Assembly (NCBI RefSeq): GCF_022179445.1
Contig: NZ_BPQU01000006.1
Location: 124,001 to 188,000, forward strand
Direction: 5' to 3'
Source: Methylobacterium mesophilicum
Lineage (GTDB): Bacteria; Pseudomonadota; Alphaproteobacteria; Rhizobiales; Beijerinckiaceae
Length of the DNA stretch: 64,000 nt
Translations under genes and position numbers: made by a program
Notes under the pieces: model-generated
The model's input: the letters and a program-made list of their open reading frames with translations, nothing else
What the model was told of the DNA's origin: nothing
Databases searched by the model: none
In this document: positions 36,644-45,717 of the stretch, one piece after another
Numbering within the stretch: the first letter of the stretch is position 1
How the letters are laid out: each line of letters opens with the position of its first letter

Positions 36644-37663
36644 TCAGATCTGGATGCAGATCTTGCCGAAATGGCGGTTGCTCTCCTGGTGCCGGAACGC
36701 CGCCACGATCTCGTCCAGCGGGTAGACGCTGTCCACGACCGGCCGCAGGCCGCACGCCTCGATGCCGCGGATCATCGCGATCTGCTGGCTGCGGCTGCCG
36801 ACAAGCACGCCCTGGAGCCGGATCTGCCGGATCAGCGCCGGCACCAGCGGCAGCGGCCCGGCCACGCCCGTCAGGATCCCGATCACCGAGACGTGGCCGG
36901 CGACCCGCACGGCCGCCATCGACTGCTCCAGGGTGCCCGGACCGCCGACATCGAGCACGTGGTCGACGCCGCGCCCGTCGGTCAGGCGCCTTGCGGTGTC
37001 GCCCCAGGCCGGGTCGGCGCGATAGTTGATCAGGTGGTCGGCCCCGAGGGCGCGCAGGCGCTCGAGCTTCGCGTCGCTGGACGAGGTGGCGATCACGGTC
37101 GCGCCCGCCGCCTTCGCGAATTGCAGGGCGAACAGGGACACGCCGCCGGTGCCCTGCACCAGCACCACGTCGCCGCCCTTGAGCCCGGCATCGGCGTGGA
37201 GCGCCCGCCACGCGGTGAGCGCGGCCGTGGTCAGCGTCGCGGCCTCGGCATGGTCCCAGCCCCGGGGGGCGTGGGTGAAGGCGGTCGCGGGCGCCGTCAC
37301 CCGCTCACGGGCGTAGCCGTCGACCCCGTCGCCCGGCACGGTGCCGAAACCCTCGACAAGCGGCGTGCCGTCGAGCCAGGTCGGGAAGAACGTGCTCACG
37401 ACCCGGTCGCCCACCGCGAACCCGTCCACGCCCGGGCCCACCGCCTCGACCTCCCCGGCGCCGTCCGACATCGGTACCCGCGCCTCGCTCGGCCCCCACA
37501 GGCCGCTCACCACGGCGTAGTCGTGATAGTTGAGCGAACTCGCCCGCAGCCGCACGGTGATCGCGCCGGGGCCCGGCTCAGGCACGGGACGCTCGCCGAA
37601 CCCCACCGCGTCGAAGCCGCCGCCGGGCTGGACGATGACCGCCCGGGATGCCGATTGGGTCAT
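36644..37663 (-). CDS. Zinc-type alcohol dehydrogenase family NAD(P)-dependent oxidoreductase
   Basis: A 339-residue medium-chain dehydrogenase: LRASSLNYHDYAVVSG, VPMSDGAGEVEAVGPGVDGFAVGDRV, Rossmann motif VLVQGTGGVSLFALQFAKAAGATVIAT and the family ending EIVAAFRHQESNRHFGKICI. The catalytic zinc cysteine is replaced (SLNYHDY), as in quinone-oxidoreductase-like members. The start ATG 37663 fits the family; the upstream open frame is not coding-like. Confidence 0.9.
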   Translation of the reverse strand: MTQSASRAVIVQPGGGFDAVGFGERPVPEPGPGAITVRLRASSLNYHDYAVVSGLWGPSEARVPMSDGAGEVEAVGPGVDGFAVGDRVVSTFFPTWLDGTPLVEGFGTVPGDGVDGYARERVTAPATAFTHAPRGWDHAEAATLTTAALTAWRALHADAGLKGGDVVLVQGTGGVSLFALQFAKAAGATVIATSSSDAKLERLRALGADHLINYRADPAWGDTARRLTDGRGVDHVLDVGGPGTLEQSMAAVRVAGHVSVIGILTGVAGPLPLVPALIRQIRLQGVLVGSRSQQIAMIRGIEACGLRPVVDSVYPLDEIVAAFRHQESNRHFGKICIQI

Positions 37664-37831
37664 GGTGCACCTGTTGTCTGCGCGGGGCCGGCGGGTGTTC
37701 CCGCGATCCCGACCGGATCGAACTGGCCGCCACGCCGGATGCAGGAGCGGCGGCAAGAGCATGCTGCTCGATGAAGCGTCACATCCAGAAAGTCCTGTCT
37801 CAGACAATCCCTGCCTCAGAGAATCCCTGCC

Positions 37832-38221
37832 TCAGCGGATCAACTCGATCGTGACACCGGCGGCCCCGGCGATGTCCGGCCAGCGCCGCTCCGCCGTGAG
37901 GGCGGGTACGCCTTCTCGCTTCGCCAGAGCCAAGCAATAGCGGTCCCCGAGCGACAGGCCGCCTTCGAGCGTGATCGAACGTAAGAGGCCCGCGTCGTAG
38001 GACAATGCCGCATCGACGGGAAACAGGCGGATCGGCAGGGGCCGCAGCAGCATCTCGATGTCGTGGCGTCCAGCACCGAGCTTGGCGTAGTAGCCGATCA
38101 CCTCGGCGAGGTTGACGGTCGTCATGACAGAACCGTCGAGCCCGGCCTTGACCGTGTCGGCCCCCCGCTCTCCGAGCAGGAGCGCGAGGAGAGCCGAGGC
38201 CTCGAGGACGAAGCGTGTCAC
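37832..38221 (-). CDS. PIN-domain ribonuclease toxin, VapC-like
   Basis: A 129-residue PIN protein. It starts at GTG 38221, overlapping the antitoxin stop by 4 bases (GTGA). Acidic residues of the active site are at Glu40 (NLAEVIGYYA) and Asp93 (SLGDRYCLALA), but the first, normally Asp in VLDAS, is Glu7 (FVLEASALLALL). VapC toxins cut tRNA or rRNA. The substitution may lower activity. Confidence 0.87.
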   Translation of the reverse strand: MTRFVLEASALLALLLGERGADTVKAGLDGSVMTTVNLAEVIGYYAKLGAGRHDIEMLLRPLPIRLFPVDAALSYDAGLLRSITLEGGLSLGDRYCLALAKREGVPALTAERRWPDIAGAAGVTIELIR

Positions 38222-38460
38222 TCGCGCTCGGCCTCGCGGGCGCGGTCGGCCAGGAAATCCTCGACCGAGGCGCCGACGTGGCCGCCGATCAACCGGCGGC
38301 TCATATCCTGCGCGCGCGCCACCACCTGATCCAGCGTCCGGAGCACGATGGCGTCCCCGACATCTTCGACGATGACCTCGCCGCCATTGCCGAGCCCATG
38401 CCTTTTGCGGAGGTCGGCGGGCAGGCTCATCCGTCCATCAGGCATGACCTTGGCCCGCAT
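38218..38460 (-). CDS. AbrB/SpoVT-type antitoxin, VapB-like
   Basis: An 80-residue protein with a swapped-hairpin AbrB DNA-binding N terminus (MRAKVMPDGRMSLPADLRKRHGLGNGGEVIVEDVGDAIVLRT, in part) and a C-terminal helix likely to wrap the toxin. The start ATG 38460 has GGAGG 6 bases upstream. Coupled by overlap to the PIN-domain gene; such pairs usually repress their own promoter. Confidence 0.85.
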   Translation of the reverse strand: MRAKVMPDGRMSLPADLRKRHGLGNGGEVIVEDVGDAIVLRTLDQVVARAQDMSRRLIGGHVGASVEDFLADRAREAERE

Positions 38461-38686
38461 GGGGTACCTCCACGTTATGCCGTGCGTGGATCTATACGCC
38501 ACGAGGTATCTCCGATGCCAAATCTGTCATCTTGAGCCGTCGCCTTCGCAGGCCCCCTCCTGCGTTCGCCTCCGCTAAGGTTATCGCCAGATCTTCCGCT
38601 GCAACGGCTGGTCGCCCCATCGCCTCGGCCTCCGCACCCGCTACAATGGATGCGCGCCGCATCCCGCGGCCCCTGAGTGGAACGGC

Positions 38687-40012
38687 ATGGCTTCGGCGGA
38701 CGCGGCGATCGGGATCCCGGCCGGGACGGCCCAGGACGGCGTGGCCGGGCGCGACCTGCCGGATGTCGTGCGCGTGCTCCTGAACGGGGCGGTGTTCGTC
38801 CTGCTGTGGAACCACGACTGGCTCAAGGACCTGTCCGACCGGTCTTCGCTGGCGGCCTCCGAGGATGGCAGCCTGCTGACCCAGGTGCTGTTCCTGGCGG
38901 CGGGCCTCGGCATGGCGGCGGCGCTCCACCGGATCGGGTTCCGCCACCTGCGGCCGCTCGCGACCTGGCCGCTGATGCTGTGCGGCGCCTGGCTCGGGCT
39001 CACCGCGCTCCTGTCGGTGGAGCCGAGCCTGTCGCTGCGCCGGCTCGCCCTGCTCGGCATCGCCACGATGCTGTCGGCGGGCGTGCTCTTGGTCGCGCGC
39101 TCGCCGCGGCAACTGGCCCTGACCATGGCCTGGTCCGCGCTGGTGATCCTGGTCGCCTCGTACCTGGCGGTGGCCCTGGTGCCGGATCTCGCGATCCACT
39201 CGGCCTTCGACGTGAATTCCGATCCGAGCCATCCGGGCCTGTGGCGGGGCATCTTCCCGCAGAAGAACGAGGCCGGGGCGGCCATGGTGATCCTGGTGAT
39301 CGTCGGGCTCTACGTCGCCGCGGCCGCGAGTCGGGTGCTCGGCTGGATCATCGTGCTCCTGGCCCTCGGCTTCCTGGTGGCCAGCGGCTCCAAGACCGCG
39401 ATCCTGCTGCTGCCGGTTATCCTGGCGGTCACCGGCCTGTGCCGGATCCTGACCGGGCGGGGCCTGCGGGCGCTGCTGCTGCTCGGGCCGATCGCCGGGT
39501 TCTCGCTGGTCTCGATCGGCTCGATCCTGGTCCCGGCGATCCAGGACGCGGTCGGCACGCTCCTGACCGACGTCACCTTCACGGGGCGCAGCGAGATCTG
39601 GCAGTTCGCCCTGGACAACATCATGGTCCGCCCCTGGCGGGGCTGGGGCATCGGCGCGTTCTGGATGACCGAGCGGACCATGTATGGCGGCTCCGAGGAG
39701 CTGACCTGGGTCAACACCGCCAACCACTCGCACAACGCCTACCTCGACACGGCGCTGATCGGCGGATTCCCGTTCCTGGCGCTCACCGTGGTGGCGTTCG
39801 TGCTGGCGCCGGTCCGCGACCTGCAGCGCGTCGCCGGGGGGCGCGGCCTCGATGCCGAGACGCTGCTGTTCCTGCGCCTGTGGTTCCTGGGCCTCGTCTC
39901 GGCCTCGTTCGAGACCGTGCTGTACAACGGCAACAACGCCACCTGCTGCATGTTCATGATGGCGGTGTTCGGCCTGCGGCTGCGGACGCGCTACGCCTTG
40001 GCGGCGGGGTGA
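38687..40012 (+). CDS. O-antigen ligase/polymerase family membrane protein
   Basis: A 441-residue integral membrane protein with about eleven hydrophobic segments. The Wzy_C/WaaL-type core is seen: a periplasmic loop with GIFPQKNEAGAAMVI, then FTGRSEIWQFAL, RPWRGWGIGAFW and NHSHNAYLDTALIGG, with the conserved His. Such proteins join or polymerise surface glycans on undecaprenyl carriers. No glycosyltransferase gene adjoins it. Confidence 0.87.
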   Translation: MASADAAIGIPAGTAQDGVAGRDLPDVVRVLLNGAVFVLLWNHDWLKDLSDRSSLAASEDGSLLTQVLFLAAGLGMAAALHRIGFRHLRPLATWPLMLCGAWLGLTALLSVEPSLSLRRLALLGIATMLSAGVLLVARSPRQLALTMAWSALVILVASYLAVALVPDLAIHSAFDVNSDPSHPGLWRGIFPQKNEAGAAMVILVIVGLYVAAAASRVLGWIIVLLALGFLVASGSKTAILLLPVILAVTGLCRILTGRGLRALLLLGPIAGFSLVSIGSILVPAIQDAVGTLLTDVTFTGRSEIWQFALDNIMVRPWRGWGIGAFWMTERTMYGGSEELTWVNTANHSHNAYLDTALIGGFPFLALTVVAFVLAPVRDLQRVAGGRGLDAETLLFLRLWFLGLVSASFETVLYNGNNATCCMFMMAVFGLRLRTRYALAAG

Positions 40013-40155
40013 ACAGGGTCGTTCGCATCAGGGTGACGGGCCGAAGTCGCCGCCCCATCCGGGGTCGTACGGCAGGCGGGAAGAAGCTGCGGTGCGCGAT
40101 CCGCTGTCTCACCATCGACGTCCCAGCCCGAGGCGGGCGTCCGACACAAGCGCCC

Positions 40156-40413
40156 TCAGCCCGGCTCCTCGTCGGGGACGGTGTCGCGGAACGGCACCGT
40201 GAGCACCAATTCGCCCGCCTCGTCACCGATCTCGAAGGCGCATTCCATCCAGTCGCGGATGAAGGTGTGGCGCTCCCGCGCGATCATCCCGCGCGCCTGA
40301 GACAGGGCGTTCTCGCGCGCCGCGCCCAGGTCCGCGCAGTCCTCGCCTTCCGGATCCACGGCCAGGCCCGCGGGGCCGGGACGATGACGGACGTTGAAGA
40401 AGTAGCGCGGCAT
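40156..40413 (-). CDS. DUF6894-type small protein
   Basis: An 85-residue protein with the opening MPRYFFNVRH and the following DPEGEDCADLGAARENALSQARGMI, a pattern common in short alphaproteobacterial proteins now called DUF6894. Its ATG shares one base with the stop codon of the upstream Crp-like gene (TGATG), indicating coupled translation. Function unknown. Confidence 0.75.
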   Translation of the reverse strand: MPRYFFNVRHRPGPAGLAVDPEGEDCADLGAARENALSQARGMIARERHTFIRDWMECAFEIGDEAGELVLTVPFRDTVPDEEPG

Positions 40414-41126
40414 CACGCCCCCTCGATCAGCCGGGCGAACTCACGCTCGGGCAGGCCGTAGCTGTCGTCGGCCACCGCCTCCAGGGCCGCCCGCTCCAGG
40501 ATCGTGATGCGGCCGCGCCGGGCCCGGATCAGGCGATGCCCCTCCAGCGCCTGGATGGCCAGGGTCGTGCTGGAGCGCTGCACGCCCAGCATCATCGACA
40601 GGAACTCGTGCGTGAGGAGGAGGTCGTCCCCGTCGAGCCGGTCGTGGCACATCAGCAGCCAGCGGGCGAGGCGGATGTCGACCGTGTAGCTCGCGTTCGC
40701 GAAGGCGGTCTGCGCGGTCTGGAGGATCTGTACCTGGATCGAGCGCAGGAGCATCGTGTGCAGGCGCGGGCTCTCGGCGACGGCCGCGTACAGCGCCTCC
40801 GTGTCGATGACCAGCATCGTGCCGGCGTTCTGGACGAAGTGCTCGTGCGGCGTGCGATCGGTGCCCAGCAGGATCGGCGAGGCGCCCCCCAGCCCCTCGC
40901 GTCCGACGATGCCGACCTCGACCTTCCTGCCCGCGCCGTGGGTGACGATCGAGCCGAAGCCGACCTCGGGGAAGTACAGCTGCCGGATCGGCGCGTCGGC
41001 CTCGATGAGCGGCTGGTGCAGGACCGTGGTCACGGGCTGCAGGTGCGGTTGAAGCAGAGCGAAGTCGTTCGGTGCCAGCGCCTTCAAAAGACGGTTGTGG
41101 AGACTGGATTGCTCAGGCTGGGGCAC
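40413..41126 (-). CDS. Crp/Fnr family transcriptional regulator
   Basis: A 237-residue protein. It has an N-terminal cyclic-nucleotide-binding-type domain (LLKALAPNDFALLQPHLQPV ... KVEVGIVGREGLGGASPILLG) and a C-terminal winged helix with THEFLSMMLGVQRSSTTLAIQALEGHRLI. No FNR cysteines are seen. GTG 41126 with GGGAG 8 bases upstream is taken as start. Divergent from a second Crp-type regulator at 41402; they may share the 275-base control region. Confidence 0.88.
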   Translation of the reverse strand: MPQPEQSSLHNRLLKALAPNDFALLQPHLQPVTTVLHQPLIEADAPIRQLYFPEVGFGSIVTHGAGRKVEVGIVGREGLGGASPILLGTDRTPHEHFVQNAGTMLVIDTEALYAAVAESPRLHTMLLRSIQVQILQTAQTAFANASYTVDIRLARWLLMCHDRLDGDDLLLTHEFLSMMLGVQRSSTTLAIQALEGHRLIRARRGRITILERAALEAVADDSYGLPEREFARLIEGA

Positions 41127-41401
41127 GCTTCCGCTCCCGTCGCGGCAAGAGCACACGCCGTCTCTCAAGCGCCTGCGCCCGGATCATCCGACAGGCGACA
41201 CTCTCATAATCCAGTCGACTCGGCGGTATCAACCCGCGAACTCAAACCTATGTTAGCGGGAAACGCAGTATTCCGCATGGTCGGATACCATACCGACGTC
41301 CGGATGCATCTTCCACGACGATGGATCGTCGGTTTACAGCTTGCGTTATCCATCCATGCGTGAGCCGAATGAACGGACGGCTCGACCGGCGGGAGCGTTG
41401 C

Positions 41402-42541
41402 ATGCCACAGATGGGACAACAGCGTGCCATCCTGCTCGCCGAGAGCGACGCCGTCATCGGCATGGACCTGAGCGACGCCCTGGAGAGGGCCGGCTACCGC
41501 GTGCTCGGGCCGGCCAGGACCACGGCCGAGGCGCTGAGCCTGCTGGTGCAGCGGAAGCCCGACCTGGCGTTCGTCGACGGATCCCTGAAGGACGGCAGCT
41601 TCATCGAGCTCTCGCACACCCTGCGCCGGCTCGACGTGCCGATCCTCGTCCACCTGGAGGCGGGTCAGGACCGGCATCTGACGCCCGACCTCGCGGGCGT
41701 GCCCTGGCTCCTCAAGCCGGCCTTGTCCTTCGACGTCTTGGCCGCGCTCCGTGAGCTGCTGTCGGCGTCGGTGCTCGCGAGAGCCGCCCCGGTCCCGCGC
41801 CTCCGGCCCTCCGGCACCGCGGACAATCCGCTGATCCGCAAGCTGAGCGGCTTCACGTCCCTGTCGTACGCGGACCGGGTCACGCTGGCGCGGATCAGTG
41901 CCGAGCCGCGCCGGGTCGCCCCCGGCACCGACCTGGCGCGCGAGGGCGACCGCCCCGACGGCGTGTACCTGGTGATGAACGGCGTGGCGGCCCGGCACAA
42001 GCTGCGGGTGAGCGGCGCCCGGCAGATCATGGCGTACCTGGTGCCGGGCGACCTATGCGACCTCGACGTCGCCCTGCTGAGTGCGATGGACCATACCATC
42101 ACGGCCCTGTCGGCCTGCGAGGTCGTGCGCCTGGCGCCCGAGACGGTGGCCGACCTCCTGGCGAACCATCCGCAGATCGCGCGCGGGCTGCGCAAGGCCC
42201 AGCTCGTCGACGAGGCGACCCTGCGCGAGTGGCTGGTCAACGTCGGCCGCCGTTCTGCCCTAGAGCGGCTGGCACACCTGCTCTGCGAGTTGCTGCTGCG
42301 CCTGCGCGCGGTCGGGTTGGCGCCGGGCGACAGCTACGAACTGCCGCTCACCCAGCTGGACCTCGCCGACACCGCCGGGCTCACGCCCGTCCACGTGAAC
42401 CGCACGCTCGGGGAACTCCGGCGACAGGGGCTGATTGAACTGAGGACGAGACGGCTCACGATCCTCGACTTGCCCCGCCTGCGGGCGCTGGCGGAGTTCC
42501 GGCCGAATTACCTGCACCTTGGAGACCAAGCGGCGGCATGA
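41402..42541 (+). CDS. Receiver-like domain fused to a Crp/Fnr regulator
   Basis: A 379-residue protein. Residues 8-115 look like a response-regulator receiver: AILLAESDAVIGMDLSDALERAGYRVLGP, phosphoacceptor candidate Asp59 (LAFVDGSLKDG), Lys105 (WLLKPALSF). The acidic pair is reduced to Glu14/Asp16 and the usual Ser/Thr is His84. Residues 140-370 are a Crp-type sensor and winged helix (LPLTQLDLADTAGLTPVHVNRTLGELRRQGLI). ATG 41402 has GGGAG 8 bases upstream. The fusion is uncommon. Confidence 0.87.
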   Translation: MPQMGQQRAILLAESDAVIGMDLSDALERAGYRVLGPARTTAEALSLLVQRKPDLAFVDGSLKDGSFIELSHTLRRLDVPILVHLEAGQDRHLTPDLAGVPWLLKPALSFDVLAALRELLSASVLARAAPVPRLRPSGTADNPLIRKLSGFTSLSYADRVTLARISAEPRRVAPGTDLAREGDRPDGVYLVMNGVAARHKLRVSGARQIMAYLVPGDLCDLDVALLSAMDHTITALSACEVVRLAPETVADLLANHPQIARGLRKAQLVDEATLREWLVNVGRRSALERLAHLLCELLLRLRAVGLAPGDSYELPLTQLDLADTAGLTPVHVNRTLGELRRQGLIELRTRRLTILDLPRLRALAEFRPNYLHLGDQAAA

Positions 42542-42783
42542 CTCTGCGCCTGCAACCCATCCAAGTCGCGACGGGCAGCTACGACACCGAGGGTCAGCTG
42601 GTCTTCGCCGATGGGTTCCTCGCGGCGGTGCTGGTGAAGCTCTCGGGATTCCACCAGGACATGGCCGGGATGTGGTTCCTGGAGGCCGGCTTCGGCCGGG
42701 TCGACACCGCGAACCGGCCGACGTTCTCCGACCTCGACGAGGCGCAGGACTGGATCACGCGGCAGCTGGAACGGGTGCGCTGA
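42538..42783 (+). CDS. Small protein coupled to the receiver-Crp regulator
   Basis: An 81-residue protein, start overlapping the regulator's stop by 4 bases (ATGA). It has a mixed alpha/beta pattern (GQLVFADGFLAAVLVKLSG) and ends in a helix ARG/GLU-rich (DEAQDWITRQLERVR). I do not recognise it; the coupling suggests a role with the regulator. Confidence 0.65.
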   Translation: MTLRLQPIQVATGSYDTEGQLVFADGFLAAVLVKLSGFHQDMAGMWFLEAGFGRVDTANRPTFSDLDEAQDWITRQLERVR

Positions 42784-42805
42784 TGCCGCCCGCCGCAACG
42801 CATGA

Positions 42806-43060
42806 TCAGGTCCGCGAGAACGGGCCGTTGGCCGGTTCGATCTGGTCCCGATCCCCGAGGACGCGCCGCGCGGAGGCGAGGATCTGGATCACGCCCCGGC
42901 TGTCGCATTCCTGCCGGGCCACCGCCTCCAGGTCCCGCAGGTAGGCGATCACCGGCTCGCGCGCCCGCGGCCCCTGCCGCAGGACGGGTTCGACCTTCGT
43001 GGCGACATGCACGGCCAGGCCGTCCCAGAAGTCCGGATCCTTCGAAGACCCATCCGTCAT
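42806..43060 (-). CDS. Hypothetical protein
   Basis: An 84-residue protein starting at ATG 43060 with GGAG 9 bases upstream. Mostly helical, charged (FWDGLAVHVATKVEPVLRQGPRAREPVIAYLRDLEAVARQECDSRG). No family recognised. It converges on the gene at 42538. Confidence 0.5.
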   Translation of the reverse strand: MTDGSSKDPDFWDGLAVHVATKVEPVLRQGPRAREPVIAYLRDLEAVARQECDSRGVIQILASARRVLGDRDQIEPANGPFSRT

Positions 43061-43277
43061 CCAGCGTGCTCCGTTCCGGGAGGGCGGCCCCGTTGACCAT
43101 GGACCGAGGGGGCGGAAGACCATGATCGACGGGACCGACCGGAGAGGATCCGGCGCGCCCGATTTGGCGCAGGAGCGGCGGCGACGAAATCACCTGGGTT
43201 GCGTCACCCGCCCGGTGCGACAGTGCCGTCCATGCGCCGCGCCCACCGGGCCCGGCGTCGGGGTTGCCAGGCCCGGC

Positions 43278-43691
43278 CTACGCCTCCGGCACCGGGCGCG
43301 GGCGGCGGTCGTCGCCGATTGCCACGAAGGTGAAGGTCGCCTCCGTGACCTTCATGGTGGTCTCGCTCGCCCGCTCCCGGCGCCAGACCTCGACCTGGAT
43401 CCGCAGGGACGAGCGCCCGACCGTGATCAGCCAGGCGTAGAGGCTGACCTCGTCGCCGACGAAGACCGGGTGGTGGAAGGTGATCGCGTCGACCGCGATG
43501 GTGGCGCAGCGCCCGCGCGAGCGCCGGGCCGCGACGCTGCCGGCCGCCAGATCCATCTGCGCCATCAGCCAGCCGCCGAAGATGTCGCCCGCCGGGTTGG
43601 TGTCGGCCGGCATCGCGATGGTGCGGATCACCGGCGCGCCGCGATGGCTCGGCTGGCCATCCGCGCCGTCCCTGCCCTGCTCCTGCGTCAT
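43278..43691 (-). CDS. Hotdog-fold acyl-CoA thioesterase, YciA-like
   Basis: A 137-residue protein with the family core TIAMPADTNPAGDIFGGWLMAQMDLAAG (residues 25-52), with the conserved Asn/Asp pair, and VDAITFHHPVFVGDEVSLYA. YciA-type enzymes hydrolyse a broad range of acyl-CoAs. Start ATG 43691. Confidence 0.9.
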   Translation of the reverse strand: MTQEQGRDGADGQPSHRGAPVIRTIAMPADTNPAGDIFGGWLMAQMDLAAGSVAARRSRGRCATIAVDAITFHHPVFVGDEVSLYAWLITVGRSSLRIQVEVWRRERASETTMKVTEATFTFVAIGDDRRPRPVPEA

Positions 43692-43750
43692 CGTCCGGAC
43701 GAATCCCCGCCGCCAAAGGTTGGAACTCCTCCAGTCAAGCTCGGCGCGCG

Positions 43751-45499
43751 TCAATCGGGGAGCGCGAAGACCAGCAGTGCGTCGCCGGTGCCGAACCCGG
43801 CCGCCTTGGTGAAGGACGCGCCGCCGGCCGCCACCGCGAGGTACTGCTTGCCGTCCAGCGCGTAGGTCATGGCCGGGCCGCTGATGCCCGCGCCGCATTG
43901 GAACCGCCAGAGCAGCGTGCCGTCGCGCGCATCGTGGGCCTCGAGATGTCCGTCCTCCGCGCCGGAGAAGACCAGGCCGCCCGCGGTGGCGAGCGTCCCC
44001 CCGGAGAGCCGGCTGTCGGACCGCAGGGTCCAGGCGATCGTGCCGCCGTCTGCGAGGTCCACGGCGGTCAGCGTGCTGAAGGACGGCTCGCCCTTCGCCT
44101 CGCTGGTCTCGGTGTAGCGGATCTCCGGCCGGTCGCCGGAGGCCGGCACGGTCTTGATCGTGTAGGTCGTGGCCCCGTGGCGGACCTGCACGTAGGCGCG
44201 GCGCCCGTCATAGGCGGTGGGCGGCCACGACACGGCCCCGAGCGGCCCCGGCGCCACCACGGTGCCCTGCGGGGTCGGCGGCGCGAACAGGTTTTTTTGC
44301 TCGATCAGCGGGGCCGAGCGTTCGAGCAGCTTTCCGGTGGCGCGATCGTGGACGTAGATCCAGCCGGTCTTGCTGGCCGAGGCCACGGCCTTGGTGCCGT
44401 TCGGCCCGTCGAGCAGGAACGGCGGCGCTGCGACGTCGTAGCCCCACTCGTCGTGCGGCACCTGCTGCGAGTACCAGCGCAGCTGCCCGGTGCGGACGTC
44501 GAGGGCCACGAGGCACATCGTGTAGAGGTTGTCCCCCGGCCGCGACGCGCCGAAATTCTGCGGCGCCGGGTTGCCGGTGCCGAGGAAGATCAGGCCGAGA
44601 TCCGGGTCGTAGGCCGGGGTCATCCAGAGCGAGCCGCCGCCGACCCGCCAGGCCTCGCGGTTGGCCGGGGCCGCCGCCTTCTCGGCGGCGATGTCGCGTT
44701 GGAGCGGCACGCCGTCCACCGTCTGGCCGACGAAGCCGCCCTCCCAGCCCTCGGACGGGGTGACGTACCAGCGCCAGCGCTCGGCGCCGGTCCTGGCGTC
44801 GTAGGCCGCGAGCCAGCCGCGCCGTCCGTAACCGCCCTCGATCCCGACCACGGCGCCGCCGTCGAGCCCGCCGGCCGCGTCCTCCAGATGCAGGCCGTAG
44901 CCCGCCCCCGTGACGCCCACGATCACCAGCCCCTCGGCCACCAGCGGCGGCATCTTGAACCCGAGCCGGCTCGAGCCCTGCACCGGCTTGCCGCCGAGCT
45001 TGCCCGCGAGATCCGAGGCGGTCTCGCTCTCGCCCTCCTCCGGGCGCACCGCCTCCTTGTCCCACACCACCCGGCCGGTCTTGGCGTCGAGCGCGATCAG
45101 CCGCCCGTCCATGGTCGCCTCGAACACGAGGCCGTCCGAGACCGCGACCCCGCGGTTCGAGGGCGGCCCGAAGATCTTTTCCGTGCGGGGCTTGTGCGTG
45201 TAGGTCCAGAGCGGCCGGCCGGTGCGGGCATCGAGCGCCGCGACGTTGTTCTGGGTCGTGGACGTGTAGAGCGCGCCGTCGACCATCACCGGCTGGGCCT
45301 GGTAATAGCCGGTCACCCCGGTCTGGAAGATCCAGGCCGGCCGCAGCCGCGCGACGCTGGCGCGGTCGATCTGGGTGAGGTCGGAGAAATTGCGGTTGCT
45401 GTGGTCGTGCCCGAAGGCCGGCCAGGGGGTCTCGGCGGCGCGGGCGGCGGCGGGCAGGAGGATCGCGACGGCGATCAGCGCGGGGCGAAGTGCGGTCAT
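43751..45499 (-). CDS. PQQ-dependent dehydrogenase family quinoprotein (beta-propeller)
   Basis: A 582-residue exported protein: signal peptide ALIAVAILLPAAARA, then repeated tryptophan-docking propeller units (for example VVALDARTGRPLWTY-like segments). The segment YTMCLVALDVRTGQLRWYSQQ, PHDEWGYD aligns with methanol dehydrogenase (…PHDEWDFAG). In that alignment the catalytic Asp position is Gly353 and the next Asp, used for lanthanide binding in XoxF, is Asp355. The vicinal disulphide CC of methanol dehydrogenase is absent. Substrate unknown; the missing Asp casts doubt on alcohol oxidation. Confidence 0.85.
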   Translation of the reverse strand: MTALRPALIAVAILLPAAARAAETPWPAFGHDHSNRNFSDLTQIDRASVARLRPAWIFQTGVTGYYQAQPVMVDGALYTSTTQNNVAALDARTGRPLWTYTHKPRTEKIFGPPSNRGVAVSDGLVFEATMDGRLIALDAKTGRVVWDKEAVRPEEGESETASDLAGKLGGKPVQGSSRLGFKMPPLVAEGLVIVGVTGAGYGLHLEDAAGGLDGGAVVGIEGGYGRRGWLAAYDARTGAERWRWYVTPSEGWEGGFVGQTVDGVPLQRDIAAEKAAAPANREAWRVGGGSLWMTPAYDPDLGLIFLGTGNPAPQNFGASRPGDNLYTMCLVALDVRTGQLRWYSQQVPHDEWGYDVAAPPFLLDGPNGTKAVASASKTGWIYVHDRATGKLLERSAPLIEQKNLFAPPTPQGTVVAPGPLGAVSWPPTAYDGRRAYVQVRHGATTYTIKTVPASGDRPEIRYTETSEAKGEPSFSTLTAVDLADGGTIAWTLRSDSRLSGGTLATAGGLVFSGAEDGHLEAHDARDGTLLWRFQCGAGISGPAMTYALDGKQYLAVAAGGASFTKAAGFGTGDALLVFALPD

Positions 45500-45717
45500 G
45501 GGCGGCACGGCGTTTCCTTCGATCGATGTCTGTTCTGATTTTGAAGGCGCCGTGGCCGCTTTGATGATCTTCTGGCTCGGGCTGCGCAGGCAAGAACCAA
45601 TCATTGCCGGAACGCCTGTGTCCAGGCAGATCTTCGAAGAAGGGTTCCCCTGCGACACGGATCAAAGTCGCCCGCCTTCCGATGGTTCGCCATCGGCCCG
45701 TATGCTATCCTGCGATC

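Noticed and set aside
44288..44300. An in-phase slippery heptamer (A AAA AAC) in the quinoprotein gene, possible programmed frameshift
   Set aside because: The Gln-Lys-Asn codons fit the protein in the zero frame and the gene continues normally for nearly 200 residues; no advantage or alternative product is visible.
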